NCBI GenBank assembly: GCA_902579925.1
Contig: CACHIS010000002.1
Span: forward strand, 1 to 64,000
Reading direction: 5' to 3'
From: an uncultured Pelagibacteraceae bacterium
GTDB lineage: Bacteria > Pseudomonadota > Alphaproteobacteria > Pelagibacterales > Pelagibacteraceae
DNA length: 64,000 nt
The position numbers and the translations under genes were made by a program. Under the pieces are notes generated by a model. That model was given only the letters and a program-made list of their open reading frames with translations. It had not been told where the DNA came from and did not search any database. Each line of letters starts with the position of its first letter. The first letter of the stretch is position 1. This document shows, piece after piece, positions 19,679 to 28,217 of this stretch.

Positions 19679-20455
19679 ATGAAAAAACTTAAATTGTTTG
19701 CGCTAGCAACTTTAGCCCTAGTGGGTTATGCAGGTGTTGCTAATGCAGCAGACGCAACGATGTTGATGCAAGACGACTTTGTTGGAATATCTTTTTGGAT
19801 AATTTCAATGGGTATGTTAGCAGCTACAGCTTTTTTCTTTATGGAGAGAGGCACTGTTAATCCTGCATGGAAAACATCAGTAACTGTTGCGGGTCTTGTA
19901 ACTGGTATTGCTTTCATTCATTACATGTACATGAGAGAAGTATGGGTTGCTACAGGTGACTCACCAACAGTATACAGATATATTGACTGGTTAATTACTG
20001 TGCCATTACAGATGGTAGAATTTTACCTAATTCTTGTTGCAGTAAGAAAAGCAAATTCTGGAATGTTCTGGAGATTGTTAATCGGTTCATTAGTAATGTT
20101 AATCGGTGGATATTTAGGAGAAGCTGGATACATCAACGCTACACTTGGTTTTGTAATCGGTATGGCTGGATGGATCTACATTCTTTATGAAATATTCTCT
20201 GGTGAAGCTGGAAGAGCTGCCGCTAAAAGTGGAAACAAAGCTCTAGTAACAGCGTTCGGTGCAATGAGAATGATTGTAACTGTAGGTTGGGCAATTTACC
20301 CATTAGGTTATGTATTTGGTTACCTAACAGGTGGTGTAGATGCTAACTCATTAAACGTTGTTTACAACTTAGCTGACTTCATTAACAAAATTGCATTTGG
20401 TCTAGTAATCTGGGCTGCTGCAATGAGTTCTGGAGCTGGTGCAAGAGCTAGATAA
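19679..20455 (+). CDS. Proteorhodopsin, light-driven proton pump, blue-tuned
   Basis: A 258-residue retinal protein. Residues 1-23 form a signal peptide ending ANA, then seven membrane helices. Taking the reference green proteorhodopsin as a guide, offset by six residues, the key positions are His81 (His75), proton acceptor Asp103 (Asp97), tuning residue Gln111 (105), proton donor Glu114 (Glu108) and the Schiff-base Lys237 (Lys231). All pump residues are intact. Gln rather than Leu at the tuning site means blue absorption, usual in clear ocean water. The pump would energise the inner membrane. It has a strong ribosome site and its own terminator. No retinal synthesis genes are in this window. 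Confidence 0.97.
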   Translation: MKKLKLFALATLALVGYAGVANAADATMLMQDDFVGISFWIISMGMLAATAFFFMERGTVNPAWKTSVTVAGLVTGIAFIHYMYMREVWVATGDSPTVYRYIDWLITVPLQMVEFYLILVAVRKANSGMFWRLLIGSLVMLIGGYLGEAGYINATLGFVIGMAGWIYILYEIFSGEAGRAAAKSGNKALVTAFGAMRMIVTVGWAIYPLGYVFGYLTGGVDANSLNVVYNLADFINKIAFGLVIWAAAMSSGAGARAR

Positions 20456-20475
20456 TTACTATTTAAACTAAATTT

Positions 20476-20516
20476 ATAGGGCGAGTATGTTTTGCATACT
20501 TGCCCTATTTTTTTTT
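20476..20516 (+). terminator. Rho-independent terminator after proteorhodopsin
   Basis: A 14-pair stem (20476-20489 with 20495-20508, one G-T pair) around a five-base loop is followed by a run of T to 20516. It lies 21 bases after the proteorhodopsin stop and before the ferredoxin start at 20534, so the downstream genes depend on read-through or on a promoter inside this area. Confidence 0.9.
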
Positions 20517-20533
20517 AGCCCTATATTCCCCTA

Positions 20534-20854
20534 ATGGCTAAAATCATTTACATCACCCATGATAATGAAAAACATACCATCGAAGTTCAAAATGGCTTAA
20601 CCGTGATGGAAGGTGCTGTTCAAAATGATATACCAGGTATAGATGCTGACTGTGGTGGAGGAATGGCTTGTGCAACTTGTCATGTTTATGTCAAAGAAGA
20701 TTGGTTTAATAAAATTCCAAAGAAAGAAGATGGAGAAGATGATATGTTAGATATGGCATTTGAACCGAAAACAAATAGTAGGCTTAGTTGTCAAATAATT
20801 GTTTCAGATGATATTGATGGACTTGAAGTGAACATACCATCCAAACAAGCTTAA
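20534..20854 (+). CDS. 2Fe-2S ferredoxin, adrenodoxin type
   Basis: A 106-residue soluble electron carrier. The cluster ligands follow the adrenodoxin pattern: Cys in DADCGGG, then Cys-x-x-Cys in ACATCH, and a distal Cys in RLSCQI. Acidic residues around [10 protein letters not shown] would form the partner-binding face. It lies directly before a ferredoxin-reductase-like flavoprotein, with stop and start abutting, so the two probably form a redox pair. It may serve Fe-S assembly, a P450 or a desaturase; the target is not visible. Confidence 0.92.
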   Translation: MAKIIYITHDNEKHTIEVQNGLTVMEGAVQNDIPGIDADCGGGMACATCHVYVKEDWFNKIPKKEDGEDDMLDMAFEPKTNSRLSCQIIVSDDIDGLEVNIPSKQA

Positions 20855-21871
20855 ATGAATAAAACTGATGCATTAATTATTGGAGCAGGTCCGACAGGAT
20901 TATTTACAGCGCATCAATTAAAATTAATTGGATTAGATTGTGAGATTGTTGATAATTTAGATAAAATCGGTGGGCAATGTATCGAACTTTATCCTGACAA
21001 GCCAATTTATGATATACCTGCAGTACCAGAGTGCACTGGAGAGGAACTTACTATCAATTTGTTAAATCAATTAAAACCTTTTGATATCAAATTTCATTTA
21101 AGCGAAAGAGTTGAAGAAGTAAAAAAAGAAGACAATAATTGGTTAGTTAAAACTAACGGAGGGCATACTTTTTTGACACCAAATGTAATTATTGCAGGTG
21201 GTGTTGGATCATTTGAACCTAGAAAATTTTCACCAAAAGAATGCGAAAAATTTGAGAATAAATCATTATTTTATTCAGTAAAAGATAAGAGCGTATTTAA
21301 AGGAAAAACAGTTTCAATTTTTGGAGGTGGAGATAGTGCATTAGATTGGGCTATTGAGTTATCAAAAGAGTCTCATGTTAACTTGATACACAGACGAGAT
21401 GAATTTAGAGGCGCACAAGCAACAGTAGATAAAATGTATGAACTTAAAAAAGGCGGAAAAATAAATCTTTTTACCAAGTATCAAATGGCCAATGTGCATG
21501 GAGAACAAACACTAGAAACTATAGATCTCAAACATGATAATAATGAAATAAAAAACTTGAAGACTGATTATGTTTTAGGTTTTTTTGGTCTTATTATGCA
21601 ATTAGGACCCATTGCTAATTGGGGACTCAATCTAAACAAAAAAACTATTGAGGTGGACACTGAAAAATTTGAAACAAATCAAAAAGGTATCTATGCAGTA
21701 GGTGATATTTGTAATTACCCTGGCAAATTAAAACTAATATTATCAGGGTTTCATGAAGGCGCTTTAGCAGCAAGAGCGTGTTTTAAATTAGCAAGACCTA
21801 ATGAAAAATATAGATTTGAATTTACAACTACATCAAAAAATTTATTAAAAAGATTAGGCAAAAAAGAGTGA
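20855..21871 (+). CDS. Ferredoxin-NAD(P)+ reductase, thioredoxin-reductase-like
   Basis: A 338-residue flavoprotein. The FAD motif GAGPTGL lies near the N terminus, GGQCIELYPDKPIYDIP follows, and the NAD(P) motif GGGDSALDWA is near residue 160. GIYAVGDICNYPGKLKLI is the C-terminal FAD-contact segment. The Cys-x-x-Cys redox site of true thioredoxin reductases is absent, which fits the type 2 ferredoxin-NADP reductases. It starts right after the ferredoxin stop and overlaps the next gene by four bases, so it is likely that ferredoxin's reductase. Confidence 0.92.
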   Translation: MNKTDALIIGAGPTGLFTAHQLKLIGLDCEIVDNLDKIGGQCIELYPDKPIYDIPAVPECTGEELTINLLNQLKPFDIKFHLSERVEEVKKEDNNWLVKTNGGHTFLTPNVIIAGGVGSFEPRKFSPKECEKFENKSLFYSVKDKSVFKGKTVSIFGGGDSALDWAIELSKESHVNLIHRRDEFRGAQATVDKMYELKKGGKINLFTKYQMANVHGEQTLETIDLKHDNNEIKNLKTDYVLGFFGLIMQLGPIANWGLNLNKKTIEVDTEKFETNQKGIYAVGDICNYPGKLKLILSGFHEGALAARACFKLARPNEKYRFEFTTTSKNLLKRLGKKE

Positions 21872-22497
21872 TAGATCTTTTTTCAGCTAATACACCTAAT
21901 GGTAAAAAAATTAGTATTATGCTCGAAGAAATTAAATTTGATTATAAGGTAATCAAGGTTGATATTGAAAAAGGTGAACAATTTAAAGAAGATTTTAAAA
22001 AAATTAGTCCTTTAAGTAAGATCCCAGTAATTATTGATCATAAGAATAAAAAAACAATTTTTGAGTCTGGTGCCATATTAATTTACTTGGCCGAACTAAG
22101 TGGAAAATTTTATAATTCCGAGGAAAGATTAGAAATTAATCAATGGCTTATGGCTCAAATGGGATATGTGGGTCCAATGTTAGGCCAACACCATCAATTT
22201 CATCATTATAATCCTGGAAAAAGTAAATTTGGTGAAGATAGATATTTCAAAATTTCTAGAAGAATATACAAAGAATTAGATGATAGGTTGTCTGTATCAA
22301 AATATTTATCAGGAGATAATTATACAATTGCAGACATCGGTACATTTCCATGGATAGCAAGGCACGAATGGCACGACATTGGACTTAAAAATTATAAAAA
22401 TCTCACTAGATGGTATGAGGAAATTTCTGAAAGAGAGGGTGTTAAAAGAGGCTTTGCATTTATGAATGAAAGCGAGAAACCACCTAAACCATGTTAA
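21868..22497 (+). CDS. Glutathione S-transferase family protein
   Basis: A 209-residue protein with an N-terminal thioredoxin-like domain (IDLFSANTPNGKKISIMLEE, then the cis-Pro segment KIPVIID and ESGAIL). An alpha-helical C-terminal domain has TIADIGTFPW, the N-capping motif of GST domain II. The pattern resembles YfcG/YghU-type enzymes, which act on disulfides. It starts at GTG, sharing four bases with the reductase stop, so it is translationally coupled to the ferredoxin/reductase pair. Confidence 0.88.
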   Translation: MIDLFSANTPNGKKISIMLEEIKFDYKVIKVDIEKGEQFKEDFKKISPLSKIPVIIDHKNKKTIFESGAILIYLAELSGKFYNSEERLEINQWLMAQMGYVGPMLGQHHQFHHYNPGKSKFGEDRYFKISRRIYKELDDRLSVSKYLSGDNYTIADIGTFPWIARHEWHDIGLKNYKNLTRWYEEISEREGVKRGFAFMNESEKPPKPC

Positions 22498-22598
22498 TTC
22501 ATTGAAGAAAGTAATCTAAATAAAGAGGCAAAAATTCCGTGACCCGAGACCTCTATAGCAAGGACAATGATAATTATTAAGATTATTTTTGTATCCAT
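22494..22598 (-). CDS. Possible 34-residue membrane peptide (unrecognised)
   Basis: A short frame starting at ATG (22598-22596) and ending at TAA (22496-22494) encodes 34 residues: a three-residue Asp-Thr-Lys lead after Met, then about twelve strongly hydrophobic residues, a Glu, and a short amphipathic tail with one Arg. It fills a gap between dksA and the GST gene that is otherwise empty, and its stop overlaps the GST stop on the other strand. There is no clear ribosome site. I do not recognise it. Length alone does not prove coding. Confidence 0.4.
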   Translation of the reverse strand: MDTKIILIIIIVLAIEVSGHGIFASLFRLLSSMN

Positions 22599-22715
22599 TA
22601 ACTAAATACAATAAACAACAAAATTATCCAAAAAAAACCATAATAATAAAATATATACTTTTTCGTAAAGTAATAAGTTACTGGGTTATGGACTTTTTTC
22701 TTTTTTTTATTTTTT

Positions 22716-23240
22716 CTAGTCATCTGCGTGAACTTTTTCATTCTTTTCATGTTTTTCTTGTGCAGCAATAGTATACTTTGCAACTGGTCTCGCCATAAGT
22801 CTTTTTAATCCAATCGGCTCAGCTGTATCAAGGCAATAACCATAAGTATCATCTTTAATTCTTATTAAAGCTTTATCAATTTCTGAAATTAATTTTATTT
22901 GTCTATTAATTGCTTTCATTTCCACATTTTTGTCAGTATACGAACTTGCTTGATCAACAATGTCTGCAGAAATACTATTATCATCCATACTCCCATTATA
23001 CAAAGCTTCATTATTTGCCTTCACTAGCTCTTTTCGCCAATCTTGTAATTTTATTTTAAAAAATACCTTATGTTTTTCACACATATATCTCTCATTATCC
23101 TTAGGAATATAATTTTTTGAAATTTTGATTGGAGTTTTTACAACTACCTTTGGTTTACTAATAACTTTTATTTTAGGTTTACTCTTAGTTTTACTCTTAA
23201 TTTTAGAAGTCTTTTTTTTTACTTTGCTTGTTTTAGGCAT
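22716..23240 (-). CDS. dksA: DksA/TraR-family transcription factor with degenerate zinc site
   Basis: DksA binds the RNA polymerase secondary channel and, with ppGpp, retunes promoters. The chosen ATG at 23240 gives 174 residues; an upstream in-frame start at 23294 adds 18 residues unlike the family and is doubtful. After a Lys-rich lead of about 45 residues, the globular part begins near RYMCEKHK. The coiled-coil tip keeps Asp-x-x-Asp-x-Ala (DIVDQA, 93-98). The zinc-finger region reads YGYCLDT...ARPVAKYTIAAQ, leaving one Cys (136) of the four. Relatives lacking zinc ligands are known from alphaproteobacteria. It is divergent from the GT39 gene. Confidence 0.88.
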   Translation of the reverse strand: MPKTSKVKKKTSKIKSKTKSKPKIKVISKPKVVVKTPIKISKNYIPKDNERYMCEKHKVFFKIKLQDWRKELVKANNEALYNGSMDDNSISADIVDQASSYTDKNVEMKAINRQIKLISEIDKALIRIKDDTYGYCLDTAEPIGLKRLMARPVAKYTIAAQEKHEKNEKVHADD

Positions 23241-23319
23241 TATTTCAAATTGAATTCGAGGGAGTATATTCAGCAGAATAAAGGTGTCAAGCAAGGTTAA
23301 TTATTGTAATTATTTACTT

Positions 23320-24642
23320 ATGAATGTTTTAAACAGAAATATAAATAATATTTTTTTTATTTTCCTCATTTCTCATTTAATAATTTGGACGTTGGTTCCA
23401 TCATTAACAAATAATAACTTACCTCTAGATACAATAGAAGCACTAGCATGGGGTAGTAATTTAGATTGGGGATTTAATAAACATCCACCAATGAGTGCTT
23501 TTTTTTCTGAAATCTTTTTTCAAATTTTTGGTGCTCAAGATTGGGCTTACTATCTATTAAGCCAAATATTTGTTTGGATTGCTTTTTATTATGTTTTTAA
23601 ATTTGCTCATGAAATTTTAGGAAATACTAAATTAAGTTTATTATCTGTATTTTTGTTAGTTTCAATTTATTTTTATAACTATACGACCCCAGAGTTCAAT
23701 GTGAATGTCTGCCAACTTCCATTTTGGGCACTAGTAGTTTATTTTTCTTGGAAGATTTATTCCGCGAAAGACATTAAATTTATAGACTGTTTTTTAGTTG
23801 GGTTATTTGGGGCGCTAGGCTTTTTGTCAAAATATCTTTTTGTATATTTGTTAGTTTCAATTGATTTATTATTTGTCTATTTGATATTTTTCAAAAAAAC
23901 TAAAAAATTTGATTTTAAGTATTTGATTACTTTAGAGGTATTTATAGTCCTATTAATCCCACATTTAATTTGGCTTTTTCAAAATAATTTCATAACAATT
24001 TTATACGGTATTCAAAGAACAGGTTTAGAAAACGCAAATATTTTAAATCATATAAAATATCCATTAATATTTCTTACCAAACAAATGGGAATACTTATTC
24101 CATTTTTTTTCTTAATTTGGTTATTAATTAAAAAAATTAAATTTAAATTTAACTTACAGGATAAAAAATTACTTTTTTTAATTACAATTAATATTTTACC
24201 TATTTTTTTGATGCTTCTTACATCTATAATCACAGGCTCGAAAATTAGAACCATGTGGATGACACCTTTTTATTTATTTTTTGGAGTACTATTTATTTAT
24301 GTATTAAAATCTCAAATTAATTTAAAAAAAATAAATTCTTTCTTATACGGCTTTTTATTTTTATTCTTCTTATCACCGAGCATCTATTTATTTGAGTCAA
24401 TTTATCAAACAGAAAAGAGAACTGATTATCCTGGAAAGGACATTGCTTTAAAAACACAAGCCATATGGAACCAAGATTTTGAAAAAGAGATACAATTTGT
24501 TACTGGAGATGAATGGAAGGCAGGAAATCTTTCATATCATCTTAAATCCAGACCGGTATGGGAAGGATTTACAAACGAAAAAATAATAAAAAACTCTTCA
24601 CAATTTATCTGTGTAGATGAAATATGTATGGGTAGATATTAA
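23320..24642 (+). CDS. GT39-type (ArnT/PMT-like) integral membrane glycosyltransferase
   Basis: About 440 residues with many hydrophobic helices, a GT-C enzyme using a polyprenyl-phosphate sugar. After the first helix, PLDTIEALAWG and FNKHPPM resemble the acidic first-loop motif of the PMT_2/ArnT family. The ATG at 23320 puts the first helix near the N terminus; a GTG 12 codons upstream is less likely. The gene is 13 bases before a GT2 polyprenyl-phosphate glycosyltransferase, a natural supplier of its lipid-linked sugar. The acceptor (lipid A, protein or glycan) is unknown. Confidence 0.78.
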   Translation: MNVLNRNINNIFFIFLISHLIIWTLVPSLTNNNLPLDTIEALAWGSNLDWGFNKHPPMSAFFSEIFFQIFGAQDWAYYLLSQIFVWIAFYYVFKFAHEILGNTKLSLLSVFLLVSIYFYNYTTPEFNVNVCQLPFWALVVYFSWKIYSAKDIKFIDCFLVGLFGALGFLSKYLFVYLLVSIDLLFVYLIFFKKTKKFDFKYLITLEVFIVLLIPHLIWLFQNNFITILYGIQRTGLENANILNHIKYPLIFLTKQMGILIPFFFLIWLLIKKIKFKFNLQDKKLLFLITINILPIFLMLLTSIITGSKIRTMWMTPFYLFFGVLFIYVLKSQINLKKINSFLYGFLFLFFLSPSIYLFESIYQTEKRTDYPGKDIALKTQAIWNQDFEKEIQFVTGDEWKAGNLSYHLKSRPVWEGFTNEKIIKNSSQFICVDEICMGRY

Positions 24643-24655
24643 AGAAAATTATTTT

Positions 24656-25525
24656 ATGAATATTAAGATATTAATCCCTGTCTATAATGATTGGAAATCT
24701 ACTTTTAGACTATTAGATGAAATAAATAGTTTAAATCTAAATAAAGAATTTAAAATTTCCATAATCATTATCAACGATGCTTCTAATCATGATCTTTTAG
24801 ATCATAAAAAAAATTTGGAAAATATTGACTCAATTAAAATTCTAAATATGAAAAAAAACCAAGGACATGCAAGGTCTATTGCTTCAGGATTAAAATATAC
24901 TTTTGAAAAAGAGGATTTTGATTATGTTATTCCAATGGATGGGGACGGAGAGGATAGACCGGAGGAAATTAAAGATTTTTTAGATCAAGCAAAAAACTTT
25001 AAAGGAAAAACTTTTGTGGGGGAAAGAGTTAGAAGATCTGAAGGAACAATTTTTAAAATTTGCTATCAGCTTCATAAAATAATAACATTCAGCTTTACAG
25101 GTAAGTCAATAAAGTTTGGTAACTATACTTGCCTTCCTAAATCAACTGTTGAGAAATTAGTTAAAGAAAAAGCTACTTGGAATAGTTTTTCTGGCTCACT
25201 AAAAAAAGTTCATGATAATTTGACGCCAATTCCTTCAGTAAGAGGAGCAAGATATTATGGGCCATCCAAAATGAGTTTTATAAATTTAATTAAACATTCA
25301 CTAGCAATTATGAGTGTTTTTAGAAAAACTTTTCTAATCCGATCAGCGTTCTTCATTATCATATATATTTTGCTGATAAAAAGTAATGCTTCTATAATCA
25401 CTTCAATACCTTTAATTTTATTGTTAATAGCTGTCTATTCAGTTTCAAATTTAGCATTGAGAGAAAATATGGAGGAATTCAAAAACTCTTTAAGTCAAAT
25501 AAAAGATATTGAAAAAATAAAATGA
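24656..25525 (+). CDS. GT2 glycosyltransferase, polyprenyl-phosphate sugar synthase type
   Basis: A 289-residue protein whose N-terminal GT-A domain begins ILIPVYNDW and contains NDASNHD and MDGDGEDRPEEI, the last holding the metal-binding Asp motif. Two hydrophobic helices near the C terminus anchor it to the inner membrane, as in dolichol-phosphate-mannose-synthase-like and ArnC-like enzymes. The ATG at 24656 is chosen because the family begins a few residues before the first strand. It follows the GT39 gene and overlaps ppc by four bases. Confidence 0.8.
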   Translation: MNIKILIPVYNDWKSTFRLLDEINSLNLNKEFKISIIIINDASNHDLLDHKKNLENIDSIKILNMKKNQGHARSIASGLKYTFEKEDFDYVIPMDGDGEDRPEEIKDFLDQAKNFKGKTFVGERVRRSEGTIFKICYQLHKIITFSFTGKSIKFGNYTCLPKSTVEKLVKEKATWNSFSGSLKKVHDNLTPIPSVRGARYYGPSKMSFINLIKHSLAIMSVFRKTFLIRSAFFIIIYILLIKSNASIITSIPLILLLIAVYSVSNLALRENMEEFKNSLSQIKDIEKIK

Positions 25526-28209
25526 AAAAAAAAGATCTATATTATGAGAGAATTCCAACAAAACTTCTAAGAGAAGATGTAAAATACTTAGGAGACACCC
25601 TTGGAAAAGTAATAGCTACTCAGGAGGGTTCAAAGTTTTTTGATTTAGTAGAAAATGTTAGAAAATTATCAAAAGCAAATAAAAAAAATCCTAATCAAAA
25701 AAAATTGAATAGTAAAGTTATTGCCGCCATAAAAAAAATTAATCCACAAAATACTTTTAAATTAACAAGAGCATTTTCACATTTTATGAATTTTATAAAT
25801 TTAGCAGAATTAGTTGATGCTTCCAGAAGCCTAAATCAATATGAAAATAACAAAAAAAAATCAAATAAACAGAATTTATTTATTGAAGAAATTTTTGAAG
25901 ATCTATTTAAGAAAAAAAATATTTCAAAAAATGCAATTTATAATTTAGCTAAAAACTTAAATATCGGTATTGTTTTAACTGCCCATCCTACTGAGGTCAA
26001 AAGAAGAACTTTAATTCAAAAGCATCATAGGATTATTGAGATACTTGAGCAAAGGGAGTTGTTAAAAAATTTTCCATCAAAATTGAAAACACTCGACAAA
26101 GAACTTTTTGATGAATTGACAGTTATTTGGAATACGGATGATTTAAAAAGAGTAAGACCATCACCCTTTGATGAAGCTAGGTGGGGACTCGCTATAATTG
26201 AAGATAGTTTGTGGGATACAGTTCCAAAAGTATACAGAAAATTAAACTCTATATTTGTAAAAAATATGGGTAAAAATTTACCAAAGAATTTTAACCCAAT
26301 AGTATTTGGGTCATGGATGGGAGGTGATCGAGATGGTAATCCAAATGTAACTGCTGATGTTACAAGAAAAGTAATTCTATTATCTAGATGGGAAGCTGCA
26401 AAATTATATGAGAAAGCTCTTACAAAAATAATAAGGTCTTATTCTATGAAAAAATGTTCAAAAAAAATTCAAAAAAAAGTCGGAAAATCGTTTGAGCCCT
26501 ATAGAGTTTTTTTAAGACCTTTAAGAGATAAAATTCGATTAACTCATAGATCTATTGAACAACATTTAGTCAATAAAAAACCTTTAAATCATAAAGAATT
26601 AGTAAGTTCTCGAGAAGAAATATTAAAACCCTTAAGAGTAGTAAGAGAGTCTCTTGAGCAAAACCAAAACGAAAATATAGCTAGTGGTGAGTTGTTAGAT
26701 TTGATGAGAAGAGCTAAATGTTTTGGTATTAATTTAGCAAGATTAGATATCAGACAAGAGTCTTCTAGACACAGTCAATTGATAAATGAATTTGTAAAAA
26801 GAAAATATAATAAAAGTTATTTAAAATTTAGTGAAGATAAAAAAATAGAATTCCTAAAAAAACATATTCTTACAAAAAAAAATCAAATAAATGATTTACA
26901 AATAAGAAATAAAGAAAATAAAGAAGTTTGGTCTACTTTTAAAATTCTAGCTAATGAGCCTAGTGAAAGTTTAGGAGCCTATGTTATATCAATGACAACC
27001 TCAGCTTCTGACATATTATCTGTAGTATTTTTGCAGAAGGAGGCAAAAATTAAAGATAAATTAAGAGTGGTTCCTTTATTTGAAACTTTGGATGATCTTA
27101 TTAATTCAAGATCAATAATGCAGACTTTATTTTCACAAAAATGGTATAGAAAATTAATTAATAATAAACAAGAGGTGATGATTGGGTATTCAGACTCCAG
27201 TAAGGACGCTGGAAAAATATGTGCTAGCTGGCATCAGTATAAGGCCCAAGAGGAAATAGTGAATTTGGCAAAGAAATTTAAAATAGAGGTAATTTTTTTT
27301 CATGGCCGAGGCGGATCCGCAGGAAGAGGTGGTGGTCCAATTCAAGCAACTCTCAGATCTTTGCCTCCCAACTCTGTTAACGGTAAAATTAGAATTACTG
27401 ATCAAGGTGAAGTTATTCAGCAAAAATATGGCTATGAACCCTTAGCTAATTATAATTTGTGTAGCTATATAGGTGCTGTAACTGAAGCTACTTTAAATCC
27501 ACCACCGTCCCCAAAAAATAATTGGAGAAACCTTATCGAAAAAATGTCAGACATATCAAAAAGCTCTTATAGAAAAAATATAAATCAAAGTTCAGAATTT
27601 ATTAAATACTTTGAAACAGTCACTCCTCACAAGGCGCTTGGAAAACTTTCAATAGGCTCGAGACCATCAAAAAGAAAAAATGTTGATAATATAAAAAGTT
27701 TAAGAGCAATACCCTGGGTTTTTGCATGGACACAAATTAGACTTATGCTTCCAGCATGGCTTGGGAGTGCTGAGGCTTTAAGATATTCCTACATAAATAA
27801 ATTTAGAAGAACTCTATTGGATATGGAGAAAAATTGGCCATTTTTTAATTCTATGCTTGATACGCTAGACATGGTTATTGCAAAAGCTGATCCTGAAATA
27901 TCAAAAATATACGAAGAATATTTAGCAGACGATAGTTTAAAGAGAGTTGGAAAGAAACTTAGATTTCAATTTGATGTTATTAAAAAATTGAATAAAAAAA
28001 TTACGCCTAAAGAGATTGCTATGATTAGAAAACAATTTAGATCTCCAATTATAGCTAGAAGTATATACTCTGAGGTATTAAATATTATTCAACCTACCGT
28101 GATTAAAAAACTTCAAGTCAATAAAAATCCTAAAAATAAGCAGTATTTAAATGATGCGTTGCTAACTTCCATAGCTGGTATTTCAGCTGCAATGAAAAAC
28201 ACTGGTTGA
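25522..28209 (+). CDS. ppc: Phosphoenolpyruvate carboxylase
   Basis: Carboxylates PEP to oxaloacetate, the main TCA refilling step. The 895 residues include the catalytic His in TAHPTEVKRRT, the GGDRDGNP block, GYSDSSKDAG and the mobile-loop motif FHGRGGSAGRGGGP. QSG-type ends of other bacteria are replaced by a C terminus ending AAMKNTG, with the final Gly retained. It starts inside the end of the GT2 gene (ATGA), an odd operon partner. With ppdK it links pyruvate to oxaloacetate. It converges with umuC. Confidence 0.97.
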   Translation: MKKKDLYYERIPTKLLREDVKYLGDTLGKVIATQEGSKFFDLVENVRKLSKANKKNPNQKKLNSKVIAAIKKINPQNTFKLTRAFSHFMNFINLAELVDASRSLNQYENNKKKSNKQNLFIEEIFEDLFKKKNISKNAIYNLAKNLNIGIVLTAHPTEVKRRTLIQKHHRIIEILEQRELLKNFPSKLKTLDKELFDELTVIWNTDDLKRVRPSPFDEARWGLAIIEDSLWDTVPKVYRKLNSIFVKNMGKNLPKNFNPIVFGSWMGGDRDGNPNVTADVTRKVILLSRWEAAKLYEKALTKIIRSYSMKKCSKKIQKKVGKSFEPYRVFLRPLRDKIRLTHRSIEQHLVNKKPLNHKELVSSREEILKPLRVVRESLEQNQNENIASGELLDLMRRAKCFGINLARLDIRQESSRHSQLINEFVKRKYNKSYLKFSEDKKIEFLKKHILTKKNQINDLQIRNKENKEVWSTFKILANEPSESLGAYVISMTTSASDILSVVFLQKEAKIKDKLRVVPLFETLDDLINSRSIMQTLFSQKWYRKLINNKQEVMIGYSDSSKDAGKICASWHQYKAQEEIVNLAKKFKIEVIFFHGRGGSAGRGGGPIQATLRSLPPNSVNGKIRITDQGEVIQQKYGYEPLANYNLCSYIGAVTEATLNPPPSPKNNWRNLIEKMSDISKSSYRKNINQSSEFIKYFETVTPHKALGKLSIGSRPSKRKNVDNIKSLRAIPWVFAWTQIRLMLPAWLGSAEALRYSYINKFRRTLLDMEKNWPFFNSMLDTLDMVIAKADPEISKIYEEYLADDSLKRVGKKLRFQFDVIKKLNKKITPKEIAMIRKQFRSPIIARSIYSEVLNIIQPTVIKKLQVNKNPKNKQYLNDALLTSIAGISAAMKNTG

Positions 28210-28217
28210 TAATTTTT

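Noticed and set aside
22589-22783. Two 60-codon frames on opposite strands around the dksA tail
   Set aside because: They are low-complexity Lys/Phe/Ile frames overlapping the certain dksA C terminus in other frames; no family features.
23241-23294. Upstream in-frame start for dksA
   Set aside because: The extra 18 residues are hydrophobic and unlike the family, and they would nearly close the gap to the divergent GT39 gene.
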